A stretch of DNA of 64,000 bases, from NCBI RefSeq assembly GCF_900636325.1, contig NZ_LR134263.1, positions 2,542,001 to 2,606,000 of the forward strand. The letters are read 5' to 3'. Under the pieces are notes generated by a model. The model saw only the letters and a program-made list of their open reading frames with translations, searched no databases and was not told the DNA's origin. This document shows positions 44,537 through 58,276 of this stretch, in pieces (positions within the stretch are counted from its first letter, which is position 1; each line of letters opens with the position of its first letter). The DNA is from Staphylococcus delphini. GTDB lineage: Bacteria > Bacillota > Bacilli > Staphylococcales > Staphylococcaceae. Both the position numbers and the translations under genes were made by a program.

Positions 44537-45502
44537 TTAGTCAAATAATACACTCACAGATTCGCGTTCATACACACGTACGATCGCTTGTGCTAACAAT
44601 TCTGCTACAGAAAGTTCTGTAATATTGTTTGGCTTTTGTTCGTCGTTTAATTGGATTGAGTTCGTTACGACTAATTCTTTAATGGCTGAATTTTCGATAC
44701 GTTCTTTCGCTGGACCCGATAATACAGGGTGTGTACAACAAGCGAATACTTCTGTGGCACCTTTATCTTTTAACGCTTGTGCCGCTAAAGTAATCGTACC
44801 CGCCGTATCAATAATGTCATCAATAATAATCGCTGTGCGTCCTTCAATTTCACCCACAATGTTCATCACTTCTGCCACATTCGGTTTTGGACGACGTTTA
44901 TCAATAATAGCGATAGGTGTTTTCAGAATATCTGCTAATTTACGTGCGCGTGTCACACCGCCATGGTCTGGTGATACAACAACACTTTTTTCTGGATCGA
45001 TTTCTTTATTTTTCAAGAAATAGTCCGCTAAGATCGGAACACCCATCAAGTGATCAATCGGAATATCAAAGAATCCTTGAATTTGAGGTGCATGTAAATC
45101 TAATGCAATCATACGATCCGCGCCAGCTGTTTCGAATAAATCAGCCACTAACTTCGCTGTAATTGGCTCACGGCTGCGGGCTTTGCGGTCTTGGCGTGCA
45201 TAACCGTAGTATGGCACAACAATCGTAATGTTTGCTGCTGAAGCACGTTTACATGCATCAATCATAATAAGAAGTTCCATCAAATGTACATTTACAGGGT
45301 TAGAAGTCGGTTGGATAATGAACACATCACAACCACGAATACTTTCTTCAATATTAATTTGAATTTCACCATCACTAAAACGTTTAACTGTACATTTACC
45401 TAATTCAACACCTACATGATCTGCGACTTCTTGTGCAAGTGGTTCGTTACCTTTCAACGAGAAAATTTTCAAAGACGAATTTTTATATTCGGTGTTTAAC
45501 AT
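44537..45502 (-). CDS. prs: Ribose-phosphate pyrophosphokinase (PRPP synthetase)
   Basis: Prs makes PRPP from ribose 5-phosphate and ATP for purine, pyrimidine, NAD, His and Trp synthesis. The 321-residue class I enzyme shows the [17 protein letters not shown] region, the catalytic loop [16 protein letters not shown], and the PRPP motif [12 protein letters not shown]. Length equals the S. aureus enzyme. The ATG at 45502 follows GGAGGATTC. It follows glmU closely and is probably transcribed with it from 46981-47010. Confidence 0.98.
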   Translation of the reverse strand: MLNTEYKNSSLKIFSLKGNEPLAQEVADHVGVELGKCTVKRFSDGEIQINIEESIRGCDVFIIQPTSNPVNVHLMELLIMIDACKRASAANITIVVPYYGYARQDRKARSREPITAKLVADLFETAGADRMIALDLHAPQIQGFFDIPIDHLMGVPILADYFLKNKEIDPEKSVVVSPDHGGVTRARKLADILKTPIAIIDKRRPKPNVAEVMNIVGEIEGRTAIIIDDIIDTAGTITLAAQALKDKGATEVFACCTHPVLSGPAKERIENSAIKELVVTNSIQLNDEQKPNNITELSVAELLAQAIVRVYERESVSVLFD

Positions 45503-45577
45503 TATTATGAATCCTCCAATTTTGTTTTGGTCACTCTTTTTAATTACAACAGACCGTTTTTAGTCTTTCATGTGAAA

Positions 45578-46963
<1,386 letters not shown>

Positions 46964-46980
46964 TTATACACTTCTATACA

Positions 46981-47010
46981 ATTATAATTTAACCGTGCAC
47001 ACACTTTCAA
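46981..47010 (-). promoter_or_regulatory. Promoter of glmU-prs
   Basis: Minus-strand -35 TTGAAA (47005-47010), 18-base spacer, -10 TATAAT (46981-46986), about 40 bases before the glmU start. Confidence 0.8.
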
Positions 47011-47195
47011 GGTGTAACCTCATCATCCCTGTATTCGGATAGAGATCATTAAAATTTAACTTGGACCCAATGTTACACAACAACGGCTTTCTACACTTAG
47101 CTTCGTGGCAAGTCTGTCAAAAATCGCCTTTCGGAATAACCTTTATCGCTTGCTCAACGCTGCGCTCATTCGATACCTCTCCAATTAAAAAGGCT

Positions 47196-47229
47196 GATCA
47201 GCTAAAAAATTCATAGCAACAAGCTGATC
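47196..47229 (-). terminator. Probable terminator of the DUF2325-like gene
   Basis: Inverted repeat GATCAGCT ... AGCTGATC with an 18-base loop, followed on the minus strand by AGCCTTTTTAATT. It lies about 150 bases after the stop codon. Confidence 0.5.
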
Positions 47230-47381
47230 TATATTAATAAAGCAGTAAAAACTTATCTTAATTTTGCTATTCTATATTGCTCTTTGAACCATTCATATTC
47301 ACTCGTTTAAATCGTATTTAATATTCGATCTTTTAAAATATTGTCATGTTTATTAAGTATCATTACTTTTTACAACATACA

Positions 47382-48443
47382 CTATTCACTTTCTTTTCTC
47401 ATCTCCTCTAATTGTGCTCTGATTTCATTCACAAAAGTATTTCGTCCATTCGATTTTAAAATGATAAAAGGCTTATTATTCTTTTTCGCTAGTTTTTTGG
47501 CAATTAAAGCTTTGGCATGACTCGTATTAAATATAGGTATTAACACAATATCCGACTTATTAATTACACTTTCAACGGTACTAGATACATCAGAATCCGT
47601 ATAGAAAATTGTTCCACCGCGTTTATTGACCTCTTCTGTATAGCCGTTATTAAACTTTTCCGCTCCTAATACACCAACATAAATGCCCAAAAATTCTTCT
47701 TTATCTACTTCATCTTCATCTTTTCCCTGCGTATTTTGTTTATAATAAGTTGGCTTTTTAGATGTAGGTGTAGGAATTGCCTCATTTAAGCTATATTTCC
47801 AACGTACCCGAGCAATACTTTTATCCGGCATATGCGCAATCGTTACTAAATCTCCCACTTCTAATTTAAATTTAGCCACATCTTCGTCATGTATTAAAAT
47901 CGTTGTTAATTTAGTTAAAACGCCATCATTATAATATTCATTACAAATATAACTCTGTAATATATCATCAAATGCTATAACCGCATAATCATAACTCGTT
48001 ATTTCTTTCTCCTCAATACTGCCTTTAGGTAACGTTTCTATCTTGATAAAACTATCTCTTCCAATGGATAAGCCATTTTTTTCATAGGCAAAGTAATCTC
48101 CGTGCTCTAAATTTTCTGAACGTATAATATTTTCCGGCACATAAACGGTATCTTTATCGTTATTTTCTTTTAATCCTATACCTCCACGTAAATTTCTACT
48201 TAAGATATAGACATTATCTAATTCATCGCTTTGACTATGTTCCTCTTTTTCATCATTCGTGCGTGCTATTGATTGCTTTGATTCATTGTTGTTAACGATC
48301 GTTAATGCATTTAAATGTTTCAGCATTTCTAAATAGTGGTGGGATTGCTCACTGATTTCATCTACACTATGTAGCTGTTCAATATCTTTGATCCACGCCT
48401 GCTTAATCGTTTGCATCAATTCATTTTTAAAGTTATCGTTCAT
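47382..48443 (-). CDS. Unknown protein with DUF2325-like C-terminal domain
   Basis: I do not recognise the full gene. The 353-residue protein is soluble and charged. Residues 1-75 are predicted helical and end in a polar linker. The middle (about 75-225) has VYVPENIIRSENLEHGDYF and LEVGDLVTIAHMPDKSIARVRWKY, which look like small beta-barrel segments. After a Lys/Asp-rich linker, residues 250-345 resemble DUF2325: a GIYVGVLGAEKF start, SDIVLIPIFNTSHAKALIAKK and a NKPFIILKSNGR end, a Rossmann-like alpha/beta fold. The ATG at 48443 follows AAAGGGGGAAAG. Codon use is AT-rich beside its neighbours. It lies between spoVG and glmU, which are next to each other in S. aureus and Bacillus, and so appears inserted. 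Function unknown. Confidence 0.75.
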   Translation of the reverse strand: MNDNFKNELMQTIKQAWIKDIEQLHSVDEISEQSHHYLEMLKHLNALTIVNNNESKQSIARTNDEKEEHSQSDELDNVYILSRNLRGGIGLKENNDKDTVYVPENIIRSENLEHGDYFAYEKNGLSIGRDSFIKIETLPKGSIEEKEITSYDYAVIAFDDILQSYICNEYYNDGVLTKLTTILIHDEDVAKFKLEVGDLVTIAHMPDKSIARVRWKYSLNEAIPTPTSKKPTYYKQNTQGKDEDEVDKEEFLGIYVGVLGAEKFNNGYTEEVNKRGGTIFYTDSDVSSTVESVINKSDIVLIPIFNTSHAKALIAKKLAKKNNKPFIILKSNGRNTFVNEIRAQLEEMRKESE

Positions 48444-48634
48444 ATCTTTCCCCCTTTTAAAAATACCTTTTTATGTGCTTACGCATCAGTATATATGATT
48501 TGCCTAACGTGTGGAAAATCATTTCTTATTTTAGACATTCTAATTATCAAGTGCTTGCGATGCCCTGTTAAACGATATACGAAACCGCTTTCACATTTCA
48601 GCCTACTGGCACTATGTTGTGAAAGCAAACAAAA

Positions 48635-48665
48635 AGGCTTTGCCATCACCACAATGACAAAACCT
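48635..48665 (-). terminator. Terminator of spoVG
   Basis: Minus-strand imperfect stem AGGtTTTGtCAT ... ATGgCAAAgCCT followed by TTTTTG, 15 bases after the spoVG stop. Confidence 0.75.
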
Positions 48666-48680
48666 CATAAAAAGAAAAAA

Positions 48681-48995
48681 CTATTCAACTTCTTCTGTAT
48701 CTTCTGATGCATCTGATGTTGGTTTTTGAGCAGGTAAAACCTCATCAGTTTCATCATATACTTTCATTACCGCATCTTGAATCTCTTGTCTCATTTCCGA
48801 GTTGATTGGATGAGCGATATCACGGAATTCACCATCTGGTGTGCGTTTGCTTGGCATAGCTACGAATAAACCTGAATTACCTTCAATCACTCTCAAGTCG
48901 TGAATAACGAATGATTCATCTAAGGTAATTGACACTAAGGCTTTCATTCTGCCATCTGTTTGTATTTTTCTAAGTCTAACGTCTGTCACTTTCAT
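48681..48995 (-). CDS. spoVG: SpoVG, RNA/DNA-binding regulator
   Basis: SpoVG is a small nucleic-acid-binding regulator; in staphylococci it affects capsule, virulence and antibiotic-resistance genes downstream of sigma B. The 104-residue protein starts [19 protein letters not shown] and has the conserved [18 protein letters not shown] segment, with an acidic tail. The ATG at 48995 follows TAGGGGGCT. It follows ridA as in Bacillus and other staphylococci. I did not find a sigma-B promoter. Confidence 0.97.
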   Translation of the reverse strand: MKVTDVRLRKIQTDGRMKALVSITLDESFVIHDLRVIEGNSGLFVAMPSKRTPDGEFRDIAHPINSEMRQEIQDAVMKVYDETDEVLPAQKPTSDASEDTEEVE

Positions 48996-49071
48996 GTAGT
49001 GAGCCCCCTATAGTAATTTAAGTATACTTTAATAGTATGTTTTTAAGAAGTCATCATCTTAACTTTTTTGA

Positions 49072-49452
49072 TTATATCTCTTTAACCTCAGCAACCATTT
49101 CAATCTCTATTTTTACATCTTTCGGTAAACGTGCAACTTCCACTGCACTTCTCGCAGGACGGTGTGTGTCAAAGTATTTTGTATATACTTCATTCACTTT
49201 TTGAAAGTTTTCCATATCCGATAAGAAGATTAAAACTTTAACAACGTGATTCAAATCTGACCCCGCAGCATCCAATACCGCTTTTAGATTCTCCAACACT
49301 TGCTCAGTTTGCTTTTCTACATCATCGCTTACAATTTCCCCCTCCAGGTTCAATGGGATTTGACCAGAAGTGTAAACGAGTCCGTTGACGATTGAAGCAT
49401 GTGAGTAAGGTCCAACTGCTTTAGGTGCATTGTTCGTGTTAATGATTTTCAA
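49072..49452 (-). CDS. ridA: RidA/YabJ enamine-imine deaminase
   Basis: RidA hydrolyses reactive enamine/imine intermediates from PLP enzymes. The 126-residue protein shows GPYSHASIVNGLVYTSGQIPL and the RPARSAVEVARLPKDVKIEIE end with the substrate-binding Arg. The start is TTG at 49452 (TTGAAAATCATT), with AAAGGAGCG upstream. No ATG fits. It lies between purR and spoVG, the conserved yabJ-spoVG order. Confidence 0.95.
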   Translation of the reverse strand: MKIINTNNAPKAVGPYSHASIVNGLVYTSGQIPLNLEGEIVSDDVEKQTEQVLENLKAVLDAAGSDLNHVVKVLIFLSDMENFQKVNEVYTKYFDTHRPARSAVEVARLPKDVKIEIEMVAEVKEI

Positions 49453-49475
49453 ATAATTGAACGCTCCTTTTACCT

Positions 49476-50297
49476 TTAAAATTTAGATAGACTGTTCCCT
49501 GACTCGACTTTAAATTCTTGATTGTATTCATCGACATCAGAGAGACGTACTAAGGAAGTATAATCTTCAATCAGTCGTTGTTTGACTTCTTTGGATTCTA
49601 CAAGTACTGATACCCCTTTTACGTGGGCTTTAAACTCATTCATTAAATTCATAACGCCATTAATTGAACCACCAGCACGCATAAAGTCATCCACAATCAA
49701 CACGTTTGAATGTTCCTTTAACGTACGTTTAGATAATACCATTGTTTCGATTTTCCTTGTCGATCCTGAAACATAATTGATTGAAACTGTTGAACCTTCT
49801 GTAACCTTATTGTCTTTACGAATGACGACGACTGGCAAGTTCAGTACACTCGCCACAGCATTCGCCAACGAAATCCCTTTAGTTGCAATCGTCACAATCG
49901 CATCCAACTCTTCTTGCATATAAATCGTCGCAATGAGTCGACCGACACGTTTTAACAATGCAGGATTCCCCATGAGATCAGAGAGGAACAGATACCCGCC
50001 AGGCAATAAGCGCTCTTTTTCTTGCAGTAATGAAATCACTTCATCAATCACTGCTTGTGCCTCATCCTTTTGCATTTGCGGGCGATATTTCACACCCCCA
50101 CTTGCGCCAGATATCGTTTCCACTGTCCCCAATCCTTCTTTAACTAGTGTATCTTTAATGATTTGGACATCTTCACTAATTGATGACTTCGCTTGTTCAA
50201 ACTTGGTTACAAAATACGTCAGTGGTACGAGTTTATTCGGGTTATTGATTAAATATTGTGTCATATAAACAATACGTTCACTTCTTTTGTATCGCAC
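49476..50297 (-). CDS. purR: PurR, PRPP-sensing repressor of purine genes
   Basis: PurR represses purine synthesis and transport genes and releases DNA when PRPP is high. The 273-residue protein has an N-terminal winged helix (about 1-75) and a phosphoribosyltransferase-like domain with the PRPP loop VLIVDDFMRAGGSI. I chose the GTG at 50297 (reads MRYKRSERIVYMTQY, the family start), with AAAGGGTGA upstream. A GTG nine bases earlier is possible. It follows ispE closely. Confidence 0.95.
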   Translation of the reverse strand: MRYKRSERIVYMTQYLINNPNKLVPLTYFVTKFEQAKSSISEDVQIIKDTLVKEGLGTVETISGASGGVKYRPQMQKDEAQAVIDEVISLLQEKERLLPGGYLFLSDLMGNPALLKRVGRLIATIYMQEELDAIVTIATKGISLANAVASVLNLPVVVIRKDNKVTEGSTVSINYVSGSTRKIETMVLSKRTLKEHSNVLIVDDFMRAGGSINGVMNLMNEFKAHVKGVSVLVESKEVKQRLIEDYTSLVRLSDVDEYNQEFKVESGNSLSKF

Positions 50298-50318
50298 TGC
50301 TGTCACCCTTTCTCCTTT

Positions 50319-51167
50319 TTACCCCAGTGTTCTTACGAGATAGACATCGTTACAACAACCGCTCACCGCATTAAAAATATGGCGTGCTTGGCGTTCACGT
50401 TGTGCAAAGCCGTATACAGTTGGGCCACTCCCGCTCATCAATGCACCATCCGCACCGTTATTCAGCATGTTCGTTTTGATTTTAGCAATTTCAGGTTGGA
50501 GTTGCATAGAAACAGGCTCTAAGCGGTTAGACAAACTTTTGCATAGCGCATCATAGTCATTAGCTTCAATCGCTTTTAAACATTGTTGCGTATGCACTGG
50601 AAAAGGTTGACTCAAATCTAACCCTCCATAAATCTCAGGCGTCGATAGCCCGGCTTGTGGTTTTGCAACAATGACCCAAGCTGAAGGGGTTTTCGGTAAA
50701 ATTTCGAGAATTTCACCACGCCCTTTACAAAGTGCCGTTGTACCGTGCACACAAAACGGAACATCTGAACCGATTGCCGCTGAAAGTTCGCTCAATTCAT
50801 CAAGAGAACGATTTAATTCAAACAAACGATTCATCCCACGCATCGTCGCTGCTGCATCACTTGAGCCACCTGCAAGACCCGCTGCAACAGGAATATTTTT
50901 CTCTAAAGTAATCGTTACACCTTGCTTAATTTTATAAGTTTCTTTCATCAAAAGTGCTGCCCGATACGCTAAATTACGGTCATCAGAAGGAATAAATGTT
51001 TCATCAACTTTTAAAACGATACGCGAATCATTTCTTTTTTCAAATGACAGCCGATCGTTCAAATCAATCGTCGTCATAATCATTTCAACTTCATGATAAC
51101 CGTCATCTCTTTTATACAAAGTATCCAATGTCAAATTGATTTTAGCAGGCGCTGTTTCATAAATCAT
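50319..51167 (-). CDS. ispE: IspE, 4-diphosphocytidyl-2-C-methyl-D-erythritol kinase (GHMP family)
   Basis: The 282-residue GHMP kinase shows the [10 protein letters not shown] start, the ATP-binding [15 protein letters not shown] loop (about 93-107) and the GSGPTVYGF motif. In bacteria with the MEP route it phosphorylates CDP-ME. Staphylococci use the mevalonate route, so the role of this ispE-like gene there is uncertain. The ATG at 51167 follows AAAGAGGAAATTGG. It lies upstream of purR as in Bacillus and after a long non-coding stretch. Confidence 0.9.
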   Translation of the reverse strand: MIYETAPAKINLTLDTLYKRDDGYHEVEMIMTTIDLNDRLSFEKRNDSRIVLKVDETFIPSDDRNLAYRAALLMKETYKIKQGVTITLEKNIPVAAGLAGGSSDAAATMRGMNRLFELNRSLDELSELSAAIGSDVPFCVHGTTALCKGRGEILEILPKTPSAWVIVAKPQAGLSTPEIYGGLDLSQPFPVHTQQCLKAIEANDYDALCKSLSNRLEPVSMQLQPEIAKIKTNMLNNGADGALMSGSGPTVYGFAQRERQARHIFNAVSGCCNDVYLVRTLG

Positions 51168-51400
51168 TCCAATTTCCTCTTTCCAAATGGTATTACTGTG
51201 ATTTTAACACATAACCGTTTCAAAGTGCGCTCATACAGATTAAAATTGCACCTTGTTTAACATACATGCACTATCTCCAGCCGAACGGTTGTTTTTTAAT
51301 GTTTATCTTACATGATGCCGAAACTTTTCATATGCCACACTGTAACACGCCAACGCTTAATTGAACATGGTGCATTTTCGACTTCAGCCGCACCAACAGT

Positions 51401-51455
51401 CGTCTCGTATAGCTTTTAATAAGCGCTTGATCAATGAATGACAAGCGACGAGACG
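51401..51455. repeat. Nested inverted repeat of unknown role
   Basis: Outer arms CGTCTCG (51401-51407) and CGAGACG (51449-51455), inner arms CGCTTG (51424-51429) and CAAGCG (51442-51447). It is not followed by a T run, so it is not an ordinary terminator. Confidence 0.4.
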
Positions 51456-51741
51456 AACACCCCGATTCAAGCATGCGAATCACTTTTCAGTATAGTAACT
51501 TAGCTTAAATGTTATCGTGATAGCGCGTCTCACTCGCATTGCCATGTTCAGCATCTTCTATACGACAAAAATACATCGCCTTAGTTTACCAAGGATGACG
51601 TAAATTAAAAAGTTTGATGCAAGCTATTTTCATCATGATAAACGTGATGCACGACGTCAAAAACACAAAACGTTGTCCATTTGCCCAATCACACAACGAA
51701 CGCATGATCGCAACAAAAATGAACATCACAACACAATAAAA

Positions 51742-51771
51742 AACCACTCTACTCGCGACAGTAGAATGGTT
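51742..51771 (-). terminator. Terminator of veg
   Basis: Minus-strand stem AACCATTCTACTG ... AGTAGAGTGGTT followed by TTTTATTG. Confidence 0.88.
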
Positions 51772-51795
51772 ATTATGTAGATAGTCTCTGTATTT

Positions 51796-52062
51796 TTATT
51801 GTGCGATTGTTTCTTGTTGTAACTCATCTTCTACAAATGATACTTGAACATTTTCAGTCAATACATCTGCATAAGTATAAGATACACGTTCAAAATTATG
51901 TTTCTCTGGGTCCAATTCTACAACGAACACTGACGGGTATGTCTCAGTCAGCACACCGCAACGTTCGATCGTTTTTTTGCGACCTCCATTAGCTTTAAGT
52001 ACAATACGATTTCCTAATTGACAATCAAGAGAGTTTTTGATGTCTCCAATAGATTTTGGCAT
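51796..52062 (-). CDS. veg: Veg protein (biofilm/sporulation-linked small regulator)
   Basis: An 88-residue protein of the Veg family ([44 protein letters not shown]). In Bacillus, Veg stimulates biofilm genes by acting on SinR; the role in staphylococci is unclear. The ATG at 52062 follows GAGGTGGAGC. The longer frame from 52137 would cross the promoter at 52087-52116. It is a single-gene unit with strong promoter and terminator. Confidence 0.94.
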   Translation of the reverse strand: MPKSIGDIKNSLDCQLGNRIVLKANGGRKKTIERCGVLTETYPSVFVVELDPEKHNFERVSYTYADVLTENVQVSFVEDELQQETIAQ

Positions 52063-52086
52063 ATTGCTCCACCTCGCTACAAGTGT

Positions 52087-52116
52087 ATTATAACACATCT
52101 CGAAGTGTTTCGTCAA
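52087..52116 (-). promoter_or_regulatory. Promoter of veg
   Basis: Minus-strand -35 TTGACG (52111-52116), 18-base spacer ending TGTGT, -10 TATAAT (52087-52092). The Bacillus veg promoter is also known as very strong. Confidence 0.88.
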
Positions 52117-52161
52117 ATAAAATTTTAATTTTAGCAAGGTGGAAAGCTGTTGTCAATCAAT

Positions 52162-53599
<1,438 letters not shown>

Positions 53600-53635
53600 T
53601 GCACCTTCTTTATGTTTGTCATCATGTTTGTTTCA

Positions 53636-54403
53636 TTATAACCCAAATAATTTTTCTGCATTTTCCGTAGTTTGGCGTGCTACCTCTTCATAAGAAATCC
53701 CACGTAAGTGCGCAATTTCTTCAGCAACTAACGTGACGCGCGCAGGTTCATTACGTTTACCACGGTATGGGTGTGGTGTTAAATATGGCGCATCTGTTTC
53801 GACAAGTAGACGCTCCAACGGCACATGTTTTGCCACTTCTTTAGGTTGTTTCGCATTTTTAAATGTCACAGGACCACCTAATGAAATGTGGAAATTCAAC
53901 TTGTTAATCACCACATCAGCAATTTCTGGAGAACCACTGAAACTGTGCATAATCCCGCCGACTTCTTCAGCATGCTCTTCCATTAAAATATCGATACAAT
54001 CTTGCGTCGCTTCTCGGTTATGAATGACGATCGGCAACTTCACACGTTTCGCGAGCGCAATTTGTTTACGGAACACTTCTTTTTGAATCTCTTTCGGTGA
54101 TTTATCCCAATGATAATCTAAGCCCATTTCACCAATACCAATGACTTTAGGGTGCGCCGATAACTTTTCAATCCACGCTAAACGCTCCTCCGTAAAGTCA
54201 ATCGCATCAACTGGGTGCCAACCAATAATCGCATAAATAAAATCATAATCCTCTATCAATTGCATCGCGCGTTCAATTGTCTTCGTATCAAAACCGACCA
54301 CAAACATGCGATCCACACCCGCATCTAGCGCACGTTGAATCACAGCTTCTAGGTCTTTATCGTATTGATCCGCATTCAAATGCACATGAGTATCAATTAA
54401 CAT
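53636..54403 (-). CDS. tatD: TatD-family DNase
   Basis: A 255-residue metal-dependent hydrolase with a TIM-barrel fold; TatD proteins have 3'-5' exonuclease activity and act in DNA repair or degradation. Metal ligands are seen in DTHVHL (residues 4-9), GEMGLDYHW, VIHNREA and VETDAPYLTP. The ATG at 54403 follows GGAGGA. It is followed by rnmV-ksgA and preceded by the repeat-bearing gap up to metG. Confidence 0.95.
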   Translation of the reverse strand: MLIDTHVHLNADQYDKDLEAVIQRALDAGVDRMFVVGFDTKTIERAMQLIEDYDFIYAIIGWHPVDAIDFTEERLAWIEKLSAHPKVIGIGEMGLDYHWDKSPKEIQKEVFRKQIALAKRVKLPIVIHNREATQDCIDILMEEHAEEVGGIMHSFSGSPEIADVVINKLNFHISLGGPVTFKNAKQPKEVAKHVPLERLLVETDAPYLTPHPYRGKRNEPARVTLVAEEIAHLRGISYEEVARQTTENAEKLFGL

Positions 54404-54605
54404 AAAAATCCTCCTCCATCTATCAAAATCACACGTTCACATTCACGCATCACTTCACTATTACCACGATTCATACCATGGCACACATCAGCAAAACCCT
54501 TGCCCCGCTACTCACAGGCACACAAAACTGAAGGATGATGTGATGGGCTTTGTTTCATGAGGTGCAGTTTAGCTAGAAACATATCAACCCACCACTTGTC
54601 AGCTC

Positions 54606-54783
54606 GAGACACTCACCCAGATTGCAAGAATTGTGCAAGACTCCTGAGGGATCAGCTGGCCCGGAAAATCCACTAACGCCTCAACAAATGTAACAGTTTA
54701 ATCAAGCGTTAGTTAGTTGCAGGGTCAGCCCTAGGAAAGCGCAGCACAATTCAGCAATCCGCAATCCATCGCTACCCCCAAAT
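54606..54783. repeat. Structured repeat, copy 1
   Basis: A 178-base element that folds as a long hairpin with three stacked stems. Outer: GATTGC (54620-54625) and GAATTGTGC (54628-54636) pair with GCACAATTC (54744-54752) and GCAATC (54754-54759). Middle: CCTGAGGG and GCTGGCCC (54643-54662) pair with GGGTCAGC and CCTAGG (54722-54735). Inner: ACTAACGC (54672-54679) pairs with GCGTTAGT (54706-54713). Conserved single-strand parts include AAGACTCCT and GGAAAGCG. The function and orientation are unknown. Confidence 0.85.
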
Positions 54784-54887
54784 ACTCTACTCTCTCCACC
54801 CCTAAAAAATCAGAAGGGTGATGCGATGTGGAGAAACTCAGCCATCTCATGTATCTCACCCTTTGAATTTCAACTATACAAACAATT

Positions 54888-55066
54888 GAGACACTCACCC
54901 AGATTGCAAGAAACGCGCAAGACTCCTAAGGCATCTGCTGAAGTCGAAAATCCAATTTGGCTTCCACTAAATGCCCACTTCCATCAAGCCAAATTTAGTT
55001 GAGACTTCAGCGCCTTGGAAAGCGTAGCGCGTTTCAGCAATCCGCAATCCGTCACTACCCCCAAAT
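54888..55066. repeat. Structured repeat, copy 2
   Basis: Second copy, 282 bases from the first. It shares the flank GAGACACTCACCCAGATTGC and the end CTACCCCCAAAT, but its stems differ in sequence while still pairing: GAAACGCGC (54910-54918) with GCGCGTTTC (55027-55035), GCTGAAGTC (54937-54945) with GACTTCAGC (55003-55011), CCTAAGGC with GCCTTGG, and AATTTGGCTT (54954-54963) with AAGCCAAATT (54986-54995). These paired changes show the fold is maintained. Confidence 0.85.
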
Positions 55067-55084
55067 GTTCAGCATGAAATAAAA

Positions 55085-55116
55085 GAGTGAGACACATCAA
55101 CATCACCGTCTCACTC
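55085..55116 (-). terminator. Terminator of metG
   Basis: Minus-strand stem GAGTGAGAC ... GTCTCACTC followed by TTTTATTTC, 12 bases after the metG stop. Confidence 0.88.
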
Positions 55117-55128
55117 TCCTCAAACACC

Positions 55129-57114
<1,986 letters not shown>

Positions 57115-57192
57115 TCAATTCTTATCTTATCTAATATATCTAAAATTTAGTTGTTTTTCAATGTTACAACCTATTTGTCTTGCGGTGTCTCA

Positions 57193-58026
57193 CTAATGAA
57201 TATTATGAAAAATGTTGTAGACGGTTTTGCTCGACATTTCGCGTTCTTGTGCAACTTTTTTTATCGCCGCTTTCGGTTTCATGCCTTCATCAATGTAATG
57301 CGTCACGTGTGCTTCAACGGACAGCGTTTCAAACCATGCCGTCCCTTCGATTGGCGCAGCACCTTCGATAATAACGACAAATTCTCCTCGTAACGGAATG
57401 TCTGTTTCTAATTGTTCAAGCAATGTTGTGACAGGTGCAGTCGTAATTTGCTCAAACTTCTTCGTCAACTCTCGTCCAAGCGTCACTGTCCGTTCAGCAT
57501 CGATTTGAGCAATCACGTCAAGCGTATCTTTCACACGGTGCGGCGATTCATACAATAACAATGTACTGTCTTGATACATTCTCGTTTCTAGTAAAGTCGT
57601 TTTGTCACGTGATTTGCGAGGTAAAAACCCTAAAAACGTATATGTAAATGAAGGCAAGCCACTCGCCATCAATGCGGTCAAACCTGCATTCGGCCCAGGA
57701 ATTGGCACTACTGCGATACCTTGTTCACGTGCACGCACAACCAATTCATACCCCGGATCTGAAATCAATGGCAAGCCCGCATCAGAGACCAAAGCGATAG
57801 TTTTTCCTGCCACTAACATGTCGATCAAAGTTTCCGTTTCCTGTTCTTTATTATGGTCATGGTACGATTTTAAAGGGGTGGTAATCTCAAAATGATGGCA
57901 CAATTTTTTCGTCACACGTGTATCTTCACAGGCGATGAGATCCACCTGTTGTAACGTATGAATCGCTCGGAATGTCATATCTTCTAAGTTTCCGATCGGC
58001 GTACCGACTAAATAGAGCTCTCCCAT
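57193..58026 (-). CDS. rsmI: RsmI, 16S rRNA 2'-O-methyltransferase (C1402)
   Basis: RsmI methylates the ribose of C1402 in the ribosomal P site. The 277-residue protein has LYLVGTPIGNLEDMT, LIACEDTRVTKKL, VSDAGLPLISDPG and YESPHRV of the tetrapyrrole-methylase fold family. I chose the ATG at 58026 after GAGGAGCG, two bases after the stop of the GIY-YIG gene. The frame from 58041 would overlap that gene. Confidence 0.96.
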   Translation of the reverse strand: MGELYLVGTPIGNLEDMTFRAIHTLQQVDLIACEDTRVTKKLCHHFEITTPLKSYHDHNKEQETETLIDMLVAGKTIALVSDAGLPLISDPGYELVVRAREQGIAVVPIPGPNAGLTALMASGLPSFTYTFLGFLPRKSRDKTTLLETRMYQDSTLLLYESPHRVKDTLDVIAQIDAERTVTLGRELTKKFEQITTAPVTTLLEQLETDIPLRGEFVVIIEGAAPIEGTAWFETLSVEAHVTHYIDEGMKPKAAIKKVAQEREMSSKTVYNIFHNIH

Positions 58027-58027
58027 G

Positions 58028-58276
58028 TTATCGCTCCTCAATTAATTGTATTTTTTGTTGTCGCGTCAACTTTTTAATCGCATGTTCTCGTTTTAACGCT
58101 TCTGATTTCGTTTCAAAAATTTCATGATAACGCAATGCTACCGGTCGTCTTGTTTTGGTATATTTCGCACCTTTACCTTCATTATGTTTGACGAGGCGCG
58201 CTTCCAAATCATTTGTATATCCCGTATAAAACGTCGCATCATTGCATTGTACGATATACGTATAATGTTTAGCCAT
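58028..58276 (-). CDS. Small GIY-YIG nuclease-domain protein (YazA/YhbQ-like)
   Basis: An 82-residue single-domain GIY-YIG protein. The motif is seen as YTYIVQC ... FYTGYTNDLEARLVKHNEG, with the conserved Arg and the Glu near residue 60. The family is widespread, and its biological role is unclear. The start overlaps the end of trmN6 by a few bases, and rsmI follows directly, so the three are translated together. Confidence 0.92.
   Translation of the reverse strand: MAKHYTYIVQCNDATFYTGYTNDLEARLVKHNEGKGAKYTKTRRPVALRYHEIFETKSEALKREHAIKKLTRQQKIQLIEER

Larger units (their letters stand above)
51168..51795. other. Intergenic region between veg and ispE
   Basis: About 630 bases with no gene seen. 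It holds the veg terminator (51742-51771) and a nested inverted repeat at 51401-51455 (CGTCTCG ... CGAGACG outside, CGCTTG ... CAAGCG inside). No clear promoter for ispE was found. Confidence 0.5.
54404..55128. other. Repeat-bearing intergenic region between metG and tatD
   Basis: About 725 bases without a gene. It holds the two structured repeat copies (54606-54783 and 54888-55066) and the metG terminator (55085-55116). The part 54420-54600 and the linker 54784-54887 show no gene. Confidence 0.6.

Noticed and set aside
47196..47229. Inverted repeat as insertion-sequence end next to the DUF2325-like gene
   Set aside because: No matching inverted end or target duplication on the other side and no transposase; a terminator is simpler.
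54606..55066. CRISPR array
   Set aside because: Only two copies of a 178-base element 282 bases apart, with hairpin structure; no short repeats with spacers.
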